DNA of 64,000 bases from Cephalotus follicularis. Its lineage: Eukaryota > Streptophyta > Magnoliopsida > Oxalidales > Cephalotaceae. Location: the NCBI GenBank assembly GCA_001972305.1, contig BDDD01000713.1:124001-188000 (forward strand), written 5' to 3'. The notes beneath the pieces are model-generated. The model had not been told where the DNA came from and did no database searches. It saw only the letters and a program-made list of their open reading frames with translations. The position numbers and the translations under genes are program-made. Below, in pieces: positions 9,627 through 21,138 of the stretch (the stretch's first letter is position 1; each line of letters opens with the position of its first letter).

Positions 9627-12544
9627 TGTGACACCCCGTGTCACTTTTACAAGGTTGATGTGTGTACGACGTGAGTGTATTATTAATGTTATTATTGTAA
9701 TTATTGATATATATATATATAATCTTATAAAAAAATAGAAGTGTGAAGTGTCGGGCATTTTCTAGAAAACGTCAGGCACTTCAAACACCAAATAAATAAA
9801 AAGACATGGCCCGTGCCATTGATGAAGCAGAAAATGTAAAGAAAAAGAGAAAGGGAGTTGGCTGGAGACAAAAGAGAAAAGAGAGACTGGGAACAGAGAA
9901 GAAAAAGAAAAGACAAAGAAATGAGGGAGGCGCACGAGAAAGAGAGAAAACGGAGCGGCAGAGGTAATCTCACTGTCGGCCGGCGCCATCATCGCCGTTT
10001 TTGCGCCAAGAGAGAAGGTGAGTTCCCCAAGCCTCCTTCTTCTTCTCCGTCGTCTTCTTCCTTCTTCCTCCATGGACGCCGACGCTTGAAGCTTCGTTTT
10101 TTTTTCAGCGTCGCCGTTCCACCGCCATGGTCGCTATAGATGAAGACAGAAGAAGCTGGAGCTCTGGTGAGGCGGCAATAGCTCGACAGTTCTCCAGTGT
10201 CGCCATTGATAATCCGTTTGCACTAGGAGTGCTATGCGGGCAATAACGAGAGCTGAAGGAAATGGCAATCGTCGATTTTAGCGAGCGAGCGAGGCAGTGA
10301 GTGGAGACGGTTTGGCAAGAACAAATTGATGCTGAGCTGGTAGCAGTGCAACGACTCTGCAACAAGTCCTCCAATTCGTAGGCTGCTGTTAACTGGTACA
10401 ATATAATATACATATGCTTTGAATTTCATAGCTCTGGTCATCGGTTTCACTTTATTTTTCAGTGGTAGACTTTGGGTTGGAATAAACACCTTTCCCATAG
10501 TTTCAGCCCCATTGGATTATTAAAAATGGTAAAAATGGTGCTAACTTTGCTTTTGCGAAAAATTTGTTTAGCAATGAGTTTACAAAGGAGAGTAAAGCTC
10601 AGCTTGTCGGTTTCACTTGAATTTCGAATGACAGACTACTGGGATCTTATAATTATGATCTGGAAAGTTTCACTTCAATACAACATTTTAATACATAAAG
10701 TAGCTCATACGTGTATTCATGCAGAGTTAAGGATATGATTAATGATAGTGGAGCTTCCAGTCCATGACGGGGAATTCGATAGCCAAACTAGTTTTTAGCA
10801 TCCGATGAGATGCAGGACCTGTAGCTGATTCAGAGCATAGAGGGACTAGTACGCGAGGGTTTTTAGCATTGATACAGTGAGTGAGACATTCCCTTCCTTT
10901 ATTTTTATTGTCTTTGAGACTCTTGTTTTTTTATGTGCCCTTTGTTTGTTATTGATGATCAGATCGGGATTTGAATCCCACATGTCTTATGTTAAGTTTG
11001 TTATTGATTGTTATGTGATTGACTTTGGGTGACTAGGTCACCTTCTTGTTTTTCTTTATGTATCATTGTTACTGTGTTTTTGTACTCTGATGCTGGGTAT
11101 TATGTGGTCTGTGACATGTAATAATGGTCTAGGGTGAGGTGTACGTTTGACGCTCAACTCTCCTTAGCATGCCCATTGGTCTATGATGGGGTGTTATGTG
11201 GGAACTGCCCCCGGGTTCCATACCTGGATCTGCGGCATACTATTGTCTATGATGGTATGCTGAGTGTGAGTGCAGCAAAGCTGCTCCGTCACTCACTTGA
11301 TAGACCATGTTACTAGTCTGATGATATTTTGCCCGTGTGGCTACACCCTGTGTGGCTGGATGACATTGATATGCTTACATGTACACCCATCGTGAGAGGT
11401 GGGGTACGTGCTGCTTACACGCATGCCCTTGGTGGTTGTGGGGTGCATACCGGTTACCACAGGCACTCTGCACCGGTGTATGATGGATGATGTACACATC
11501 CTGTAGCCTATTGGCCTTTATGTATATTATTGCTGCAGCTAGATTCAGTATTGCCGTTAGATATGGCCAGATGGGAATTGACGGATATATGGATTTGACG
11601 GTGACATGATATGACGACAGATGTACCAGCATCCTCGGATGTTATGATTTTCTTTATGGGCACATACCTTGATTTATTGTTCATGATCATGTCTTTGAGT
11701 CTTGATATTCATGTATACTGATCTTACTGTGATTCTATTGTACTCGTGTAGTACCAGTTTAAGTTTTGAGGTTTGTTGAGTACACTTTCATTTTTGAGTT
11801 ATGAGTTTCTTTTTATTTGAGTCTTGATGATATTCTTTAATTCACTTTATTTATTGCCTTATATATTTTGATCTTTGCTATATCATTTTCTTTCAGCACA
11901 TCCGATTCTTCATGGGTGTAACAGGGAATGACTTGTCCCAACTCACTTAGTCATTTGGACTAACCCCCTCACAGTCTTTCTTTTCAGATTATGCGAGCAG
12001 TTGCTAAGTCAGATTCAGTAAGGGATGAACAATGAGAGCAGGGCATGCTACCAGTGTTTCAACACATGACCAGGGCTTTATCACATGCGTAACATTACTT
12101 CATCAACATTTAAATTACGCATTTACTTATATTTCTAAATAATGTTTTCTTTTATGGTTTTGTTTTTAAAGTACCGAGCTCTATTTATTTACTTTTCATA
12201 CTTTGATAATGGGGTTGAGGCGGAGCTCAACCCATGCTTGTTTAGTGCTTTAAATCGTGATTTGTTTAGGGCTGAGCTCAATTATACCTGCTGATTCCTC
12301 CTTCGGGAGTGTGTTTTAATAAACTGTGTTTTTCCTTACAGGGGGCATAGTCCGATAAACGGATACTACATGCCCGATTTTTGTAAAAATTTAAGAGTTA
12401 GAAAAAATTTTCAAGTTTTTTTAAAAAGTTCAACTTTATGATGGTTTTAAGAAATTTTCAAACAAGTTTTAAGATATCACGTGGAGGTTTCTGAAAGGAG
12501 GCTTGCCACATGATGGTCTCTGTCTCGGTTGGGACGGGTGTGAC
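9627..12544 (+). mobile_element. Solo LTR, gypsy, TAGAG duplication
   Basis: Runs from TGTGACACCCCG to GGGTGTGACA (2918 bp) and is flanked by TAGAG at 9622-9626 and 12545-12549. No internal domain is present, so it arose by LTR-LTR recombination. Same family as the LTR at 5111-9320: the ends, the GA-rich leader, the GGTAGAC block, the GTTCCATACCTGGATCTG-type block, U5 hairpin and one G-box all match. It lacks most of the minisatellite expansion, so it is 1.3 kb shorter. An excellent 5' splice-like site AAG/GTGAGT lies at 10014-10022. Confidence 0.93.
12343..12375 (+). other. Conserved bulged hairpin in U5
   Basis: Identical fold to 9104-9136, 169 bp before the LTR end, again directly after a TTTTTCCTTACAG pyrimidine-CAG run. 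Confidence 0.7.
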
Positions 12545-13378
12545 ATAGAGAGGACGAAACCGACTTCAGACGCACTTAATACACCTATAAATACCCTAAC
12601 CACAACATTAATGCGGGTTAGACAACTTGTTTCTCTACACTTCACTAGAATAATCCCGGCACACACCATAAAACAACTCGGTTATAGCCTAATTAACTCG
12701 GTCAACCACCTAAACGCTCATTGGTGCACACACTATGACAAACTCTGACCTGATCGTTAGAGGGTAGTCTGGGAGACCACTCCGTTGCTACCTTTTGACC
12801 ATCTTCTTGTTGCTTTCAGGTCTCTTTCTACCCCGCGTATCATTCGAGAGTTCAGTCTCAGGGAAGTGTTCAACGAATTCATTATTGATGAATCTACGTA
12901 TCAACACCTAGATTCTACATTACTCAAAAGGCGTCTTTATGCGTTAATCACACCATAAAGGAACCATGCGCCTTGTCTTGATTACAGGAGGCCTACATGT
13001 GTATTTAAAGAGCAATGGGAGATGTCCCATGCTCCGTGTTCGAGTCGTCCTACCATAGATTGAGCGTATTACCCATTGACCGACATGCGCTTTATTTTCC
13101 TTTAGGACTTGAACAGGGTTCTAAAGGGCACACCCAGTTAAGTACTTGAAACTGTCGTAAATGCTCTTGTTTACTTATCTGGTTCTGGGATCCTTATTAA
13201 GGCTCTTGGTTTAGTGGCTAAAAGAGTAAGATTTGCTATGAAGCACGCCACTCTCAAAACGATAAAACTTGTGGGCCTATTTTCTTGAAATAGAGTTTAA
13301 TCGCAAAAGTTGATAAATATTTCGAGGCGATCAGGATAAAACTCCTCATGATCTATTCTTGATGAGGATTATCATCTT
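12545..13378 (+). other. Tat-like LTR/leader segment
   Basis: CTATAAATAC at 12586-12595 is a good plant TATA box; the following sequence carries a GGAGACCACTCCG dyad and then AT-rich leader. A TGTTCGAGTCG stretch near 13037 resembles a tRNA B box but has no matching A box. No open coding region with recognisable domains. Confidence 0.5.
12586..12595 (+). promoter_or_regulatory. TATA box of Tat-like LTR
   Basis: CTATAAATAC, matching the plant TATA consensus, in a segment otherwise shown to belong to the old plus-strand element. Confidence 0.5.
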
Positions 13379-13619
13379 TGAAATGACCCAAAAATTTATA
13401 AATAATTATTGTAAATTATGTTACAGTGTATTACTGTTAATAAAGCCCAATATAGGCATAAAGCAATAAAAGGATATTGCGTTTTGTAGCCTTTAATTTT
13501 AAGGCCCCAAATGGCTAATAAAGCCCTTTTATTATTGCGCGCCTACAAGGCTCAACAATTACAATAACATTAAAGTTTATTTAATGGACTGTTGGAATAA
13601 TTAATGTTACAAGTTACAG

Positions 13620-13643
13620 TATATGGGACATGTGTCCCATATA
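13620..13643. other. 24-bp palindrome in U3
   Basis: ATATGGGACA and TGTCCCATAT (plus one further pair) flank a TG centre, giving 11 paired positions. Located about 240 bp into the outer LTR, where U3 regulatory sites are expected. Confidence 0.7.
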
Positions 13644-14065
13644 TTCACGAGCGCATCATAGAAAAGAAAGAGACAAAGGCGGTGTCTCTTTCTCTCATTC
13701 TCACTTTCTCTCATTACTTCCAGGGAGTTTCACGCACTCTCTTTTTATTTTCTTCATTTTTGTCATCTATAATAGAAACGACAGAAAGAAAAAAGAGAGA
13801 AAACGATAGAGAGAGAGAAGAAAAGAAAGAGAGAAAGGAAGAAGAGAAAGAAAATGGCAGAGAAGAAGGACGAAAGTGTCACGCCCCGAACTGCGGGAGT
13901 AAACCCCCACGATCCGACGCGTGATATGTACATTCCCTTCAATCCTTTCAATCATATAATCATACTCCAATAGTGCTATAAATATAAACTTTAAATCAAA
14001 TTCATATAACATTAACGGAATAATCAAACCAAATAAAAACAAACTCTTAAAATCTCCCGAAAATC

Positions 14066-14098
14066 GGGCATGAAGTATTCGTTAATCAGACTTAACCC
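14066..14098 (-). other. Decayed U5 hairpin
   Basis: Reverse-strand homologue of the hairpin at 19123-19155, 189 bp from the LTR end; only part of the stem still pairs. Confidence 0.5.
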
Positions 14099-15026
14099 CC
14101 TATAAAGAAAAACTCAATTTGTATCTCCGCACTCCCGAAGGAGGAATCAGCAGTTTATATATATATGGGGCTCAGCCCTCAGCAAATCACATCACAACTC
14201 ATTATTACATCATTCTAAGAACTATATCATTATAACAACTCAAATGATAGACCTGTCCCTGTCTAATACATCAACAGACATATCATAAGCACTGCCACAT
14301 GTCGGCAGGTCGATAGCTGAAATAAAACATCTCTTATACATCTTTAGATTTTTGTCTCTTACACATTACAAATCTTATACATATGTACAATCAGATATAA
14401 ATACAAGGCCTTTTATACATCTCATATAAGTAAACCATAAACATGAGGCCCATTTTTATACAACACTTTATAAGCAACTCCATATAAGCAAAATCCGCAT
14501 ACGAAATAACTAACAAATCTGCTATAGAAAACCTGTCCTTCTTAGCTTACCTCACTGCAGTCCATCACCTTGGCCTGAGCCTGACCCATTCCGCATACAG
14601 GGGAAATGGGTCAGCGACATAATGTCGTGTAGGTATACTATATGCCATGTAGTGCAACAGGTATATAACAATATGTCATGCGTGCCACAGGGTAGTAATG
14701 TGCTATGCAGGTAATCAATATAATCATGTCATATGGTGAACAATGTGTATCATGTGTCATATAATGTCATGAGTATGAATGACAATTGCGAACAGCGTCA
14801 GTATACCAACCGTCCCTAAGCAGTGGTATACTTGGCTGGTCCTAATCACATCAAAGGCCATAGGCCTGCAGACACTCTGTAAACAATCAGAAATCATACA
14901 TAGGGACAAACAATCTGTAGGTCTGAGTACTACTCTGCCCGTCCAGCCCGAGATAGTACTCCCACCGACTACCCACCCTTTTAAGGTCGTAGCCGAGTGG
15001 GGAAGAGATAACGCTGATCACATCAT

Positions 15027-15175
15027 GGCTAAGCTGTAAAAACGATCATAGCCCATAATAATTGGTTAAGCCGTAAAAATGGTCAGAACCCATAAGTATA
15101 GTGGTAAAGCCGTAAAAACGGTCAGAACCCATACTATAGTGGTAAAGCCGTAAAAACGGTCAGAACCCATAGGCG
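15027..15175. repeat. 38-bp tandem repeat with CCGT/ACGG hairpins
   Basis: Four units starting near 15027, 15064, 15103 and 15141 share GGTAAAGCCGTAAAAACGG followed by TCAGAACCCATA. CCGT pairs with ACGG across an AAAA loop. The first unit is the most diverged. Absent as an array in the related outer LTR, so it expanded within this copy or subfamily. Confidence 0.8.
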
Positions 15176-15779
15176 CCATGTAACCTCCAATGATGATGTG
15201 ATCTAACATCCATAATCCTCGCGACGGAAACGAAGATTACGAATGGGTTATTTCATAGGTCTCAAAAAATAATATATCATAGTCGTACCTTATAATACTC
15301 GTAACCCATAACATATATTCATTTAAAGGATAGGGAACATTTCATAAAGGATCTCATAGGATCCACATCCGTCAAATCATAGAAAGATCATTTCGTAATC
15401 ATAAGTCATTTTTCATATCTAATGGCCATTTCGTGTTCATAATCTGTTTTGTAATCAACTTTTCATATATCATTTGGTTGGTCCCTATTGAAGTTATAAT
15501 GAATGGAAGGGAAGTCAAATGGAGAATATCCGCGTCCAGATATCCTGCAAATGGAGCTATCCGAACCATTCATTGGAAATCATTTCGTAAACCATTGTGT
15601 AAACTCTTTTGTTGGGAACTTTCTCAACTTCTTCTTTGAAACTTTATCTTTGAAATCCAAGTGTTAGAAGGATTTCCATAGGTTACAAGGCCTTAGGGAG
15701 GCTTCCTATGGAATCAGTTTAAAGAAGAAACAGTTTGGAATTGAAAACTGCGAGAAACAGTGACATTTCGCAAAATAGG

Positions 15780-15960
15780 CACTAAGCGTCGATTAGTTTA
15801 GTTTAAAAACGTAAAGTGTTGACTATTCAGTTAACACACAAAAGAGTCAATGGTTTTAGAAATCATAAGCATAAAACATCGACTACTCAGTTTAAAACAT
15901 GAAAGCGTCGACGGGTTTGGTTTTGAAAGCATAAAGCGTCGACGGTTTTGATAGAAAATG
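15780..15960. repeat. GTCGAC palindrome cluster (inner LTR)
   Basis: Degenerate copies of AAGCGTCGACGGTTT and relatives, including AAAGCGTCGACGG near 15905 and 15937. Part of the window-wide class described in the findings. Confidence 0.65.
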
Positions 15961-17374
15961 CAGTTTATAAAATAGTTCGTGAATCAATGGAACTATGTCC
16001 AAAATCCATGAAATCCACTTTAAGACCAGTAAAAAAGATTATACATATACCCAGTTCCCCATTCTTCCATTTAACATGTAAGCAATCAACAATCACATAA
16101 CAACAGTAATAATCCATACAAATGTGGCAAATAGTATAACCTACCTGTTAGCGATTTAGCTAGCGAACCTCCTATCTTCAGCCAATCTCTTCACACTACA
16201 TACACAACATGTTTTTGTTATACTTTACACATCGGAAACATAATACCGTCACCATCGGAGCTTCGGCTAGTTTCCGGCGCACTCCCTCAGCTCCGGCGAC
16301 ACCTATAAACAGACTCCACATTGAACGAACTATTCGAAACCGTCGGAGACTCTTCGTGACTCACCGCAGAACGCGGTGTGACGACCGGAAGTGAGTCAAC
16401 TCACTGAGTCAACTTGTCGGTCAACCACAGCTTCGGTCACCACCCAAAATCGCCACACAATCATCAATTCTATGCGTCACTGCCAGAGACTCGCCGTGAC
16501 TAGCCGTGAAACGCACTGTCACGGCCGGCCAGTGAGTTCAACTCACTGAATTGACACGTCGGTCAACCAAAGCTCCGTCCACCACCATAAAACGCATCAC
16601 AACCTCAAGACAAACACATCAATGCCCTTAACCCGCCGAGACTCGGAGCTAAACGCGCGGTCAAAGGCGGCAGCGAGTTGGCTCCACTGAGTCAACTCGC
16701 CAGTTCAAATCCGGCCGTTTCAGGCTGAATGATGGCTCAACAGTGGTCAAAGGGGGAAGAGCTAGCCTTCTAGATGAAGACCAGTACCATCCGCGATGCT
16801 AACCGGTGGTGGAATGCACGGCAACGCGCATAGTGGCTTGGCGTCGGGCGACAGAGGAAAGAAAAGAAAAGAGAGGAGAAGGAAGGAGCTTACCGTTGGC
16901 AGTGACCTATGTCGTTCGCTCACCGACGTCGTCATCTTCTTCAGTGCCTCTCTCTCCCGCTCTCTTGTTCTCTCTCCCGTCTTTCTTCCTCCCGCTTTCT
17001 ATTTGTGAAGCGCCTGGCCCCTTTAAATGGTGCCATGCGCTATTCTTTTTTTAATATATATATATATATATCCGGGACATTATAGAAAGAGAAAGAGAAG
17101 GAAAATAAGAGGAGAAAAGAAGAAGCAGAGAACGGGAGAGTGGAGCTCGAAGGTCACTCGTCAAACTCGTCTGGGTTTTCAACCACTGTTAAAAGGTAGG
17201 CTACACTAACTTGCTTGAATTCTTGCATTTGAATGGATTGCATGAATTTTTATTATTATAAATGGATTTTTATACAGTTAATGGTTAATACAGGTAACGG
17301 GAATGGAAATCAAACGGTTTCTAAACGGATTTTTCACTGGTTTTCAATGGTTCAACGGACTATGGCTATGGTTA

Positions 17375-17700
17375 AGTCGTTGGCGCTTTGTTTAAAGCGT
17401 CGATGACTGATGATGACAGTCGACACTCTGCGCAGTCGATGCCTTATAGTTGATTTTGTAATGCAAACCATCGATGCCTTATATTTTTCAAATGGTAAAA
17501 CGTTGGCGCTTAAGCTTTAACCGTCGACACCTTACATTTTTCAAAGGATAAAGCGTCAGTGCCTAAGCTTAACCGTCGATGCCTAAGATAAATTGGCGAC
17601 GCTTAAGGCAATGCCTTAACTATCGACTCTTAATATAAATTGTGATGCTTAGGCATTAAGCGGTGATGCCTAGCCAAAAAGCGTCGATGCTTATCGCCCT
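17375..17700. repeat. GTCGAC palindrome array (outer LTR)
   Basis: About fifteen degenerate sites such as AAAGCGTCGATG, ACAGTCGACACT, AACCGTCGATGCC and AAAGCGTCGATGC. Many neighbours are 20-21 bp or about 32 bp apart; the sequence between them is not conserved. Confidence 0.7.
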
Positions 17701-19122
17701 GTTTAGCGCAAAATCCACTGTTTTGTATGGTTTTCAATTCCAAATGGTTTTAACTCAAAAGGATTTCCATAGGAAGCCTCCTTAAGGCCTTGAAGCTTAT
17801 GAAACCCAATGTGATTACTAAATTAATACTTTTAATGATTTTTCAATGAAGGTTTAATAAAGAAATTTCCAATGTCTAATAGATTTCAAAATGGTTTCAA
17901 TGGGTTTTGAAATGGTTTTCAATGACTTTCAAAATGGTTTTCAACGGATGGTTAGGATAGTTTAATTGGGATTTCTGGACATGGATATCCTAGTTGAACT
18001 ACCTCTCCATACGTTTAAACTCCGATAGGGAGCAACAAATGGTTTACGGTTACGGATATATGGATACAGAAACGGTTTTGACTGAGTGGATCCGATGTGG
18101 TCCTTTATATTAGGTCCCTAACTTTTAAATGGAAATATGGTTACAGATTATGGGTATGGTACAGTTATTGTTAGTTGAGACCTTATGGGATAACCCGTTC
18201 ATAATTCTTCATTTTCGTCATGGAGGATTATGGATGTTGGCCACATATTTTACGGTGACAGTTTCCTCCCTTTTTAGGTGACTTGAGAAATCACCGCATT
18301 GTGGAGGGATATGGTTTGTCATGCATGACACTGCTCACAGAGATCTCTATTATGGGCTAGTAACTTCTGGTCTAGCATTACGGTACGGTATGGTACGGAT
18401 TATGTGGCCGGTGTTATCCTAGGCTCCACACGGCTATTGCATGGAGGGTGCATGGACGGTGGGGAGTACTATGTCGGTTCGAAGAGGCAGAGAAGTACTT
18501 GATCTTATGGATTGTTTGTCCCCATGGATGATTACGGATTGCTTGTACGGAGTGTTTGCAGGCCTATGGCCTTGATATGACTAGGACTAGCTAAGTATAC
18601 CACCGCTTAGGAACGGTTGGTATACTAAAGCTGTCCATAATTGTCATTCATATATACATGACATGCCATGCACAGATACTGTTATATCTATTGCATTCAT
18701 GGCATACTGTTATACCTGTTGCATACATGGCATATTGTGTAGCCTACCCAACCCTATGTCATTGACCCATTCATTGTAATGGGTTAGGTGCAGGTGATGG
18801 ACTGCAATGAGATGGACTAAGACGGATGGTTATTTAACACAATTGGATGAAAATATAGATCATGATTTTCTATCTTTGTATATAGTTTGTTTTATATGTT
18901 GGCATAATGACTTGTGTAAAAGAGACAATCCAGAACTATGTTTTAATTCAGCTATCGACCTGCCGACTTGTGGCAGTGCTAAGGTATTATATTATGTGTG
19001 TTTTTGTATTGATATGGATAGGTTCACTTCTATATGCGTATGATATAGTTACGGTTTCCTCCTATGGGAGTGTGATTGTTGAGGACTGAGCCCATTTTAT
19101 AAATTGTGGTTTTATTTACAGG

Positions 19123-19155
19123 GGGCATAGTCCGATAAACGGATACTACATGCTC
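19123..19155 (+). other. Conserved bulged hairpin in U5
   Basis: Same GGGCAT-AGT-CCG-ATAAA-CGG-ACT-ATGCTC layout as the copy at 3447-3479, 186 bp before the LTR end, preceded by TTTTATTTACAG. Confidence 0.7.
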
Positions 19156-19341
19156 GATATTCGTAAAATCATAAGAGTTAGAAAATATGTATAATTGATT
19201 ATCCCGTTGGTGTGATATGATTGATACAAGTTTTAAATTTATAGCACTTTTGGAGTATGATAAATATGAGGTTGTATGGATTGAAGGGACGGTGTTCACG
19301 TGTCGAGTCGTGGGGGTTTCCTCACGGTTAGGGGCGCGACA

Positions 19342-21138
19342 ATCTTTGTTTTGGATGTTTTTTCTGTAACTGTAACAGTGAGGATAACACTCTATAGATA
19401 TAGTCCTCTAGGTTAGAAGGAGGATATACATAATACGAAACATAAAGGATACAACAATCCAATCTTAGAATACAAAAATGCCATTGAGTGATTAGCTGTT
19501 CAAGCTATAAGAGCCCCAAGAAAATACTTCTCTTTTCCCCTTAGCCAAACTCTCAATAATCATCCTTGCTCTTGTTGGTTTCATACTAACTAACATCACT
19601 GATACCCTCGTTCTCTACAGAACATTTCGCAACTCCGCTGGAGAGGTAGTTATATGGGACGGCTAGAACAAGGAATGCAACTACAAGCCAACATACAGAC
19701 AACAAAGTTGAACAACACCAACAGAGTCACGTTCAATGCCTTGGAAGACACTCTGGTCGTGACTTTCCAACCTGTCATTGAAGCCATTAAAACCACTCAA
19801 AATACCATCCTTACTAACCTACAACAATAGAAAGAGACATTGCAAAAATTTCACCAGACTATCCAACAACAGACTTTCATGGTCCAACTTTTACCAAATT
19901 ATGAATAAGGACTCACCATCACACCACCTGTCCCACCCACTCAAACTCCACCTGCTACCATGACGGAGCTAGGGAACTAGCAGAATACACTTCCCGTCGA
20001 ACATATGCCCATCCAGGGGCCTTTTTGGACACTGCCATCTAAACACGTGTCTAACCCGCAATTGGGCATTCATAGGAGTCAGGCGCTTTATGTGACAATG
20101 GATGAACTACAACAACTGATGTGCAAGGAGTGCAACTACCCATCATTGGTCGACATCGACATGAGGCCACCTTATCCAACTCACTTGCTAAGCATTCCCT
20201 ACCCAGTGGATTAAAAGTCCATAATTTTGACATGTTTAACGGAAAGACAAGAAGAGCCAAGGAATACGTAGTCCGTTTTATCGACGCTTTGGTGATACAT
20301 GGCTTATACATGGCCTTGCACCTTCGTGAATTTTCCAAATCACTTTGTGATAGGGCATATATTTGGCACTCGAAGTTATCTTCTGGATAGGTCTTAACAT
20401 GGGATGACATGGCAACCATGTTCTACAACAAGTTCTTCCACACCCAGACTCGAGTGACCGTAATAGATTTGGGGCGCATCACCTAGTATAACAACAAGGA
20501 ATGCGAGGCCTACGTGGAATGTTTCAAGGACCAAGTCATGGAATGTCAGGAGAGCATAAACGAGGAACATGTGGTCGATACTTGTGTCTGACGTATGGCT
20601 AACAAGTACAGGATATTCCTGGAAAATCTGGAGAATACGACCTTGAATCACATCACCCAAAAAGTCAAGAGGACAACAAGATCTATGAAAAGGGTTAAAA
20701 CCGGGGCTACAAGACAACCAAGGAGGAGCTCAGATTTGGTAAATATGACTAAGACAAAAGTGTCCAAGAAGAGGAAACCAGGCGACAACAACAAGCCTCC
20801 ATTATTGCCGATAAGTGCAGAGAAGGCGAATCAGTTGTTGGATCAATGGATAGCTGATGGAGATGTCAAGCTGCCATTTGTGCAAAACCTTCCTACACCA
20901 GCATATATTGAAAAAGCAAACTACTATCGCGTTCATCGGTATGTGGGACACGCTACATGGGACTACTATTTAGTTTAATGGATCTTCCATAAGAGAGTTC
21001 AGGAAGGACTACTTGTGTCAAACCCATAGACATCCAAGACAACTCTTTGCCTCCATATCCATCTTTTGAATAGGCAAACGTGTGTACTCATGTCACAAAC
21101 ATCCCCTAACTCGACTATATTGTAGAATAGGTAGATGA
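19342..21138 (+). pseudogene. gag: Tat-like leader and gag remnant
   Basis: After a non-coding leader (19342-19640), plus-strand translation across 20200-20580 shows the gag architecture of the Tat branch: a VHNFDMFNGK-like start, RAYIWHSKL, a WDDM...FYNKFF motif and then a YVECFKDQV-like helix. A basic stretch and a KRKPGDNN-like segment follow near 20700-20800. In the family this protein forms the capsid-like particle. The region has several breaks. It stops at the solo LTR at 21139, and protease sequence resumes beyond that LTR. Confidence 0.7.

Larger units (their letters stand above)
13877..17084 (-). mobile_element. Solo LTR (inner), inverted, GAAAG duplication
   Basis: On the minus strand the LTR runs from about 17084 to 13877, ending GGGGCGTGACA; GAAAG flanks it at 13872-13876 and 17085-17089. 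The right-hand terminus reads CATTATA, so I set the boundary by the duplication and the family start TGTAATGTCCC rather than by a perfect TG. It contains the 38-bp hairpin repeats (15027-15175), GCGTCGACGG-type palindromes (15780-15960), a decayed U5 hairpin (14066-14098) and an ACG/GTAAGC donor-like site on the minus strand near 16887-16896. It entered the GA-rich leader of the outer LTR. Confidence 0.8.
13379..19341 (+). mobile_element. Solo LTR (outer), split by an inverted solo LTR
   Basis: The LTR starts TGAAATGACCC at 13379 and ends GGGGCGCGACA at 19341, with ATCTT at 13374-13378 and again at 19342-19346. Removing the inner insertion leaves about 2.75 kb. It contains a dense run of degenerate GTCGAC palindromes (17375-17700), a block ATGGGCT...CATTACGG, the U5 hairpin (19123-19155) and a GTCGTGGGGGTTT stretch near its end. 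The inner LTR belongs to the same broad family but lies in the opposite direction. No coding capacity. Confidence 0.85.

Noticed and set aside
9725-10139. Low-complexity arginine- or serine-rich open frames on both strands
   Set aside because: GA/CT-rich LTR leader sequence; mirrored low complexity on both strands is not a coding signature.
13030-13060. tRNA gene or SINE from a TGTTCGAGTCG B-box-like word
   Set aside because: No A box at a proper distance, no cloverleaf and no poly-A/T tail; one box is expected by chance.
17051-17071. AT dinucleotide run as an origin or scaffold site
   Set aside because: Simple microsatellite near an LTR terminus; similar runs occur in the sister LTR near 9706.
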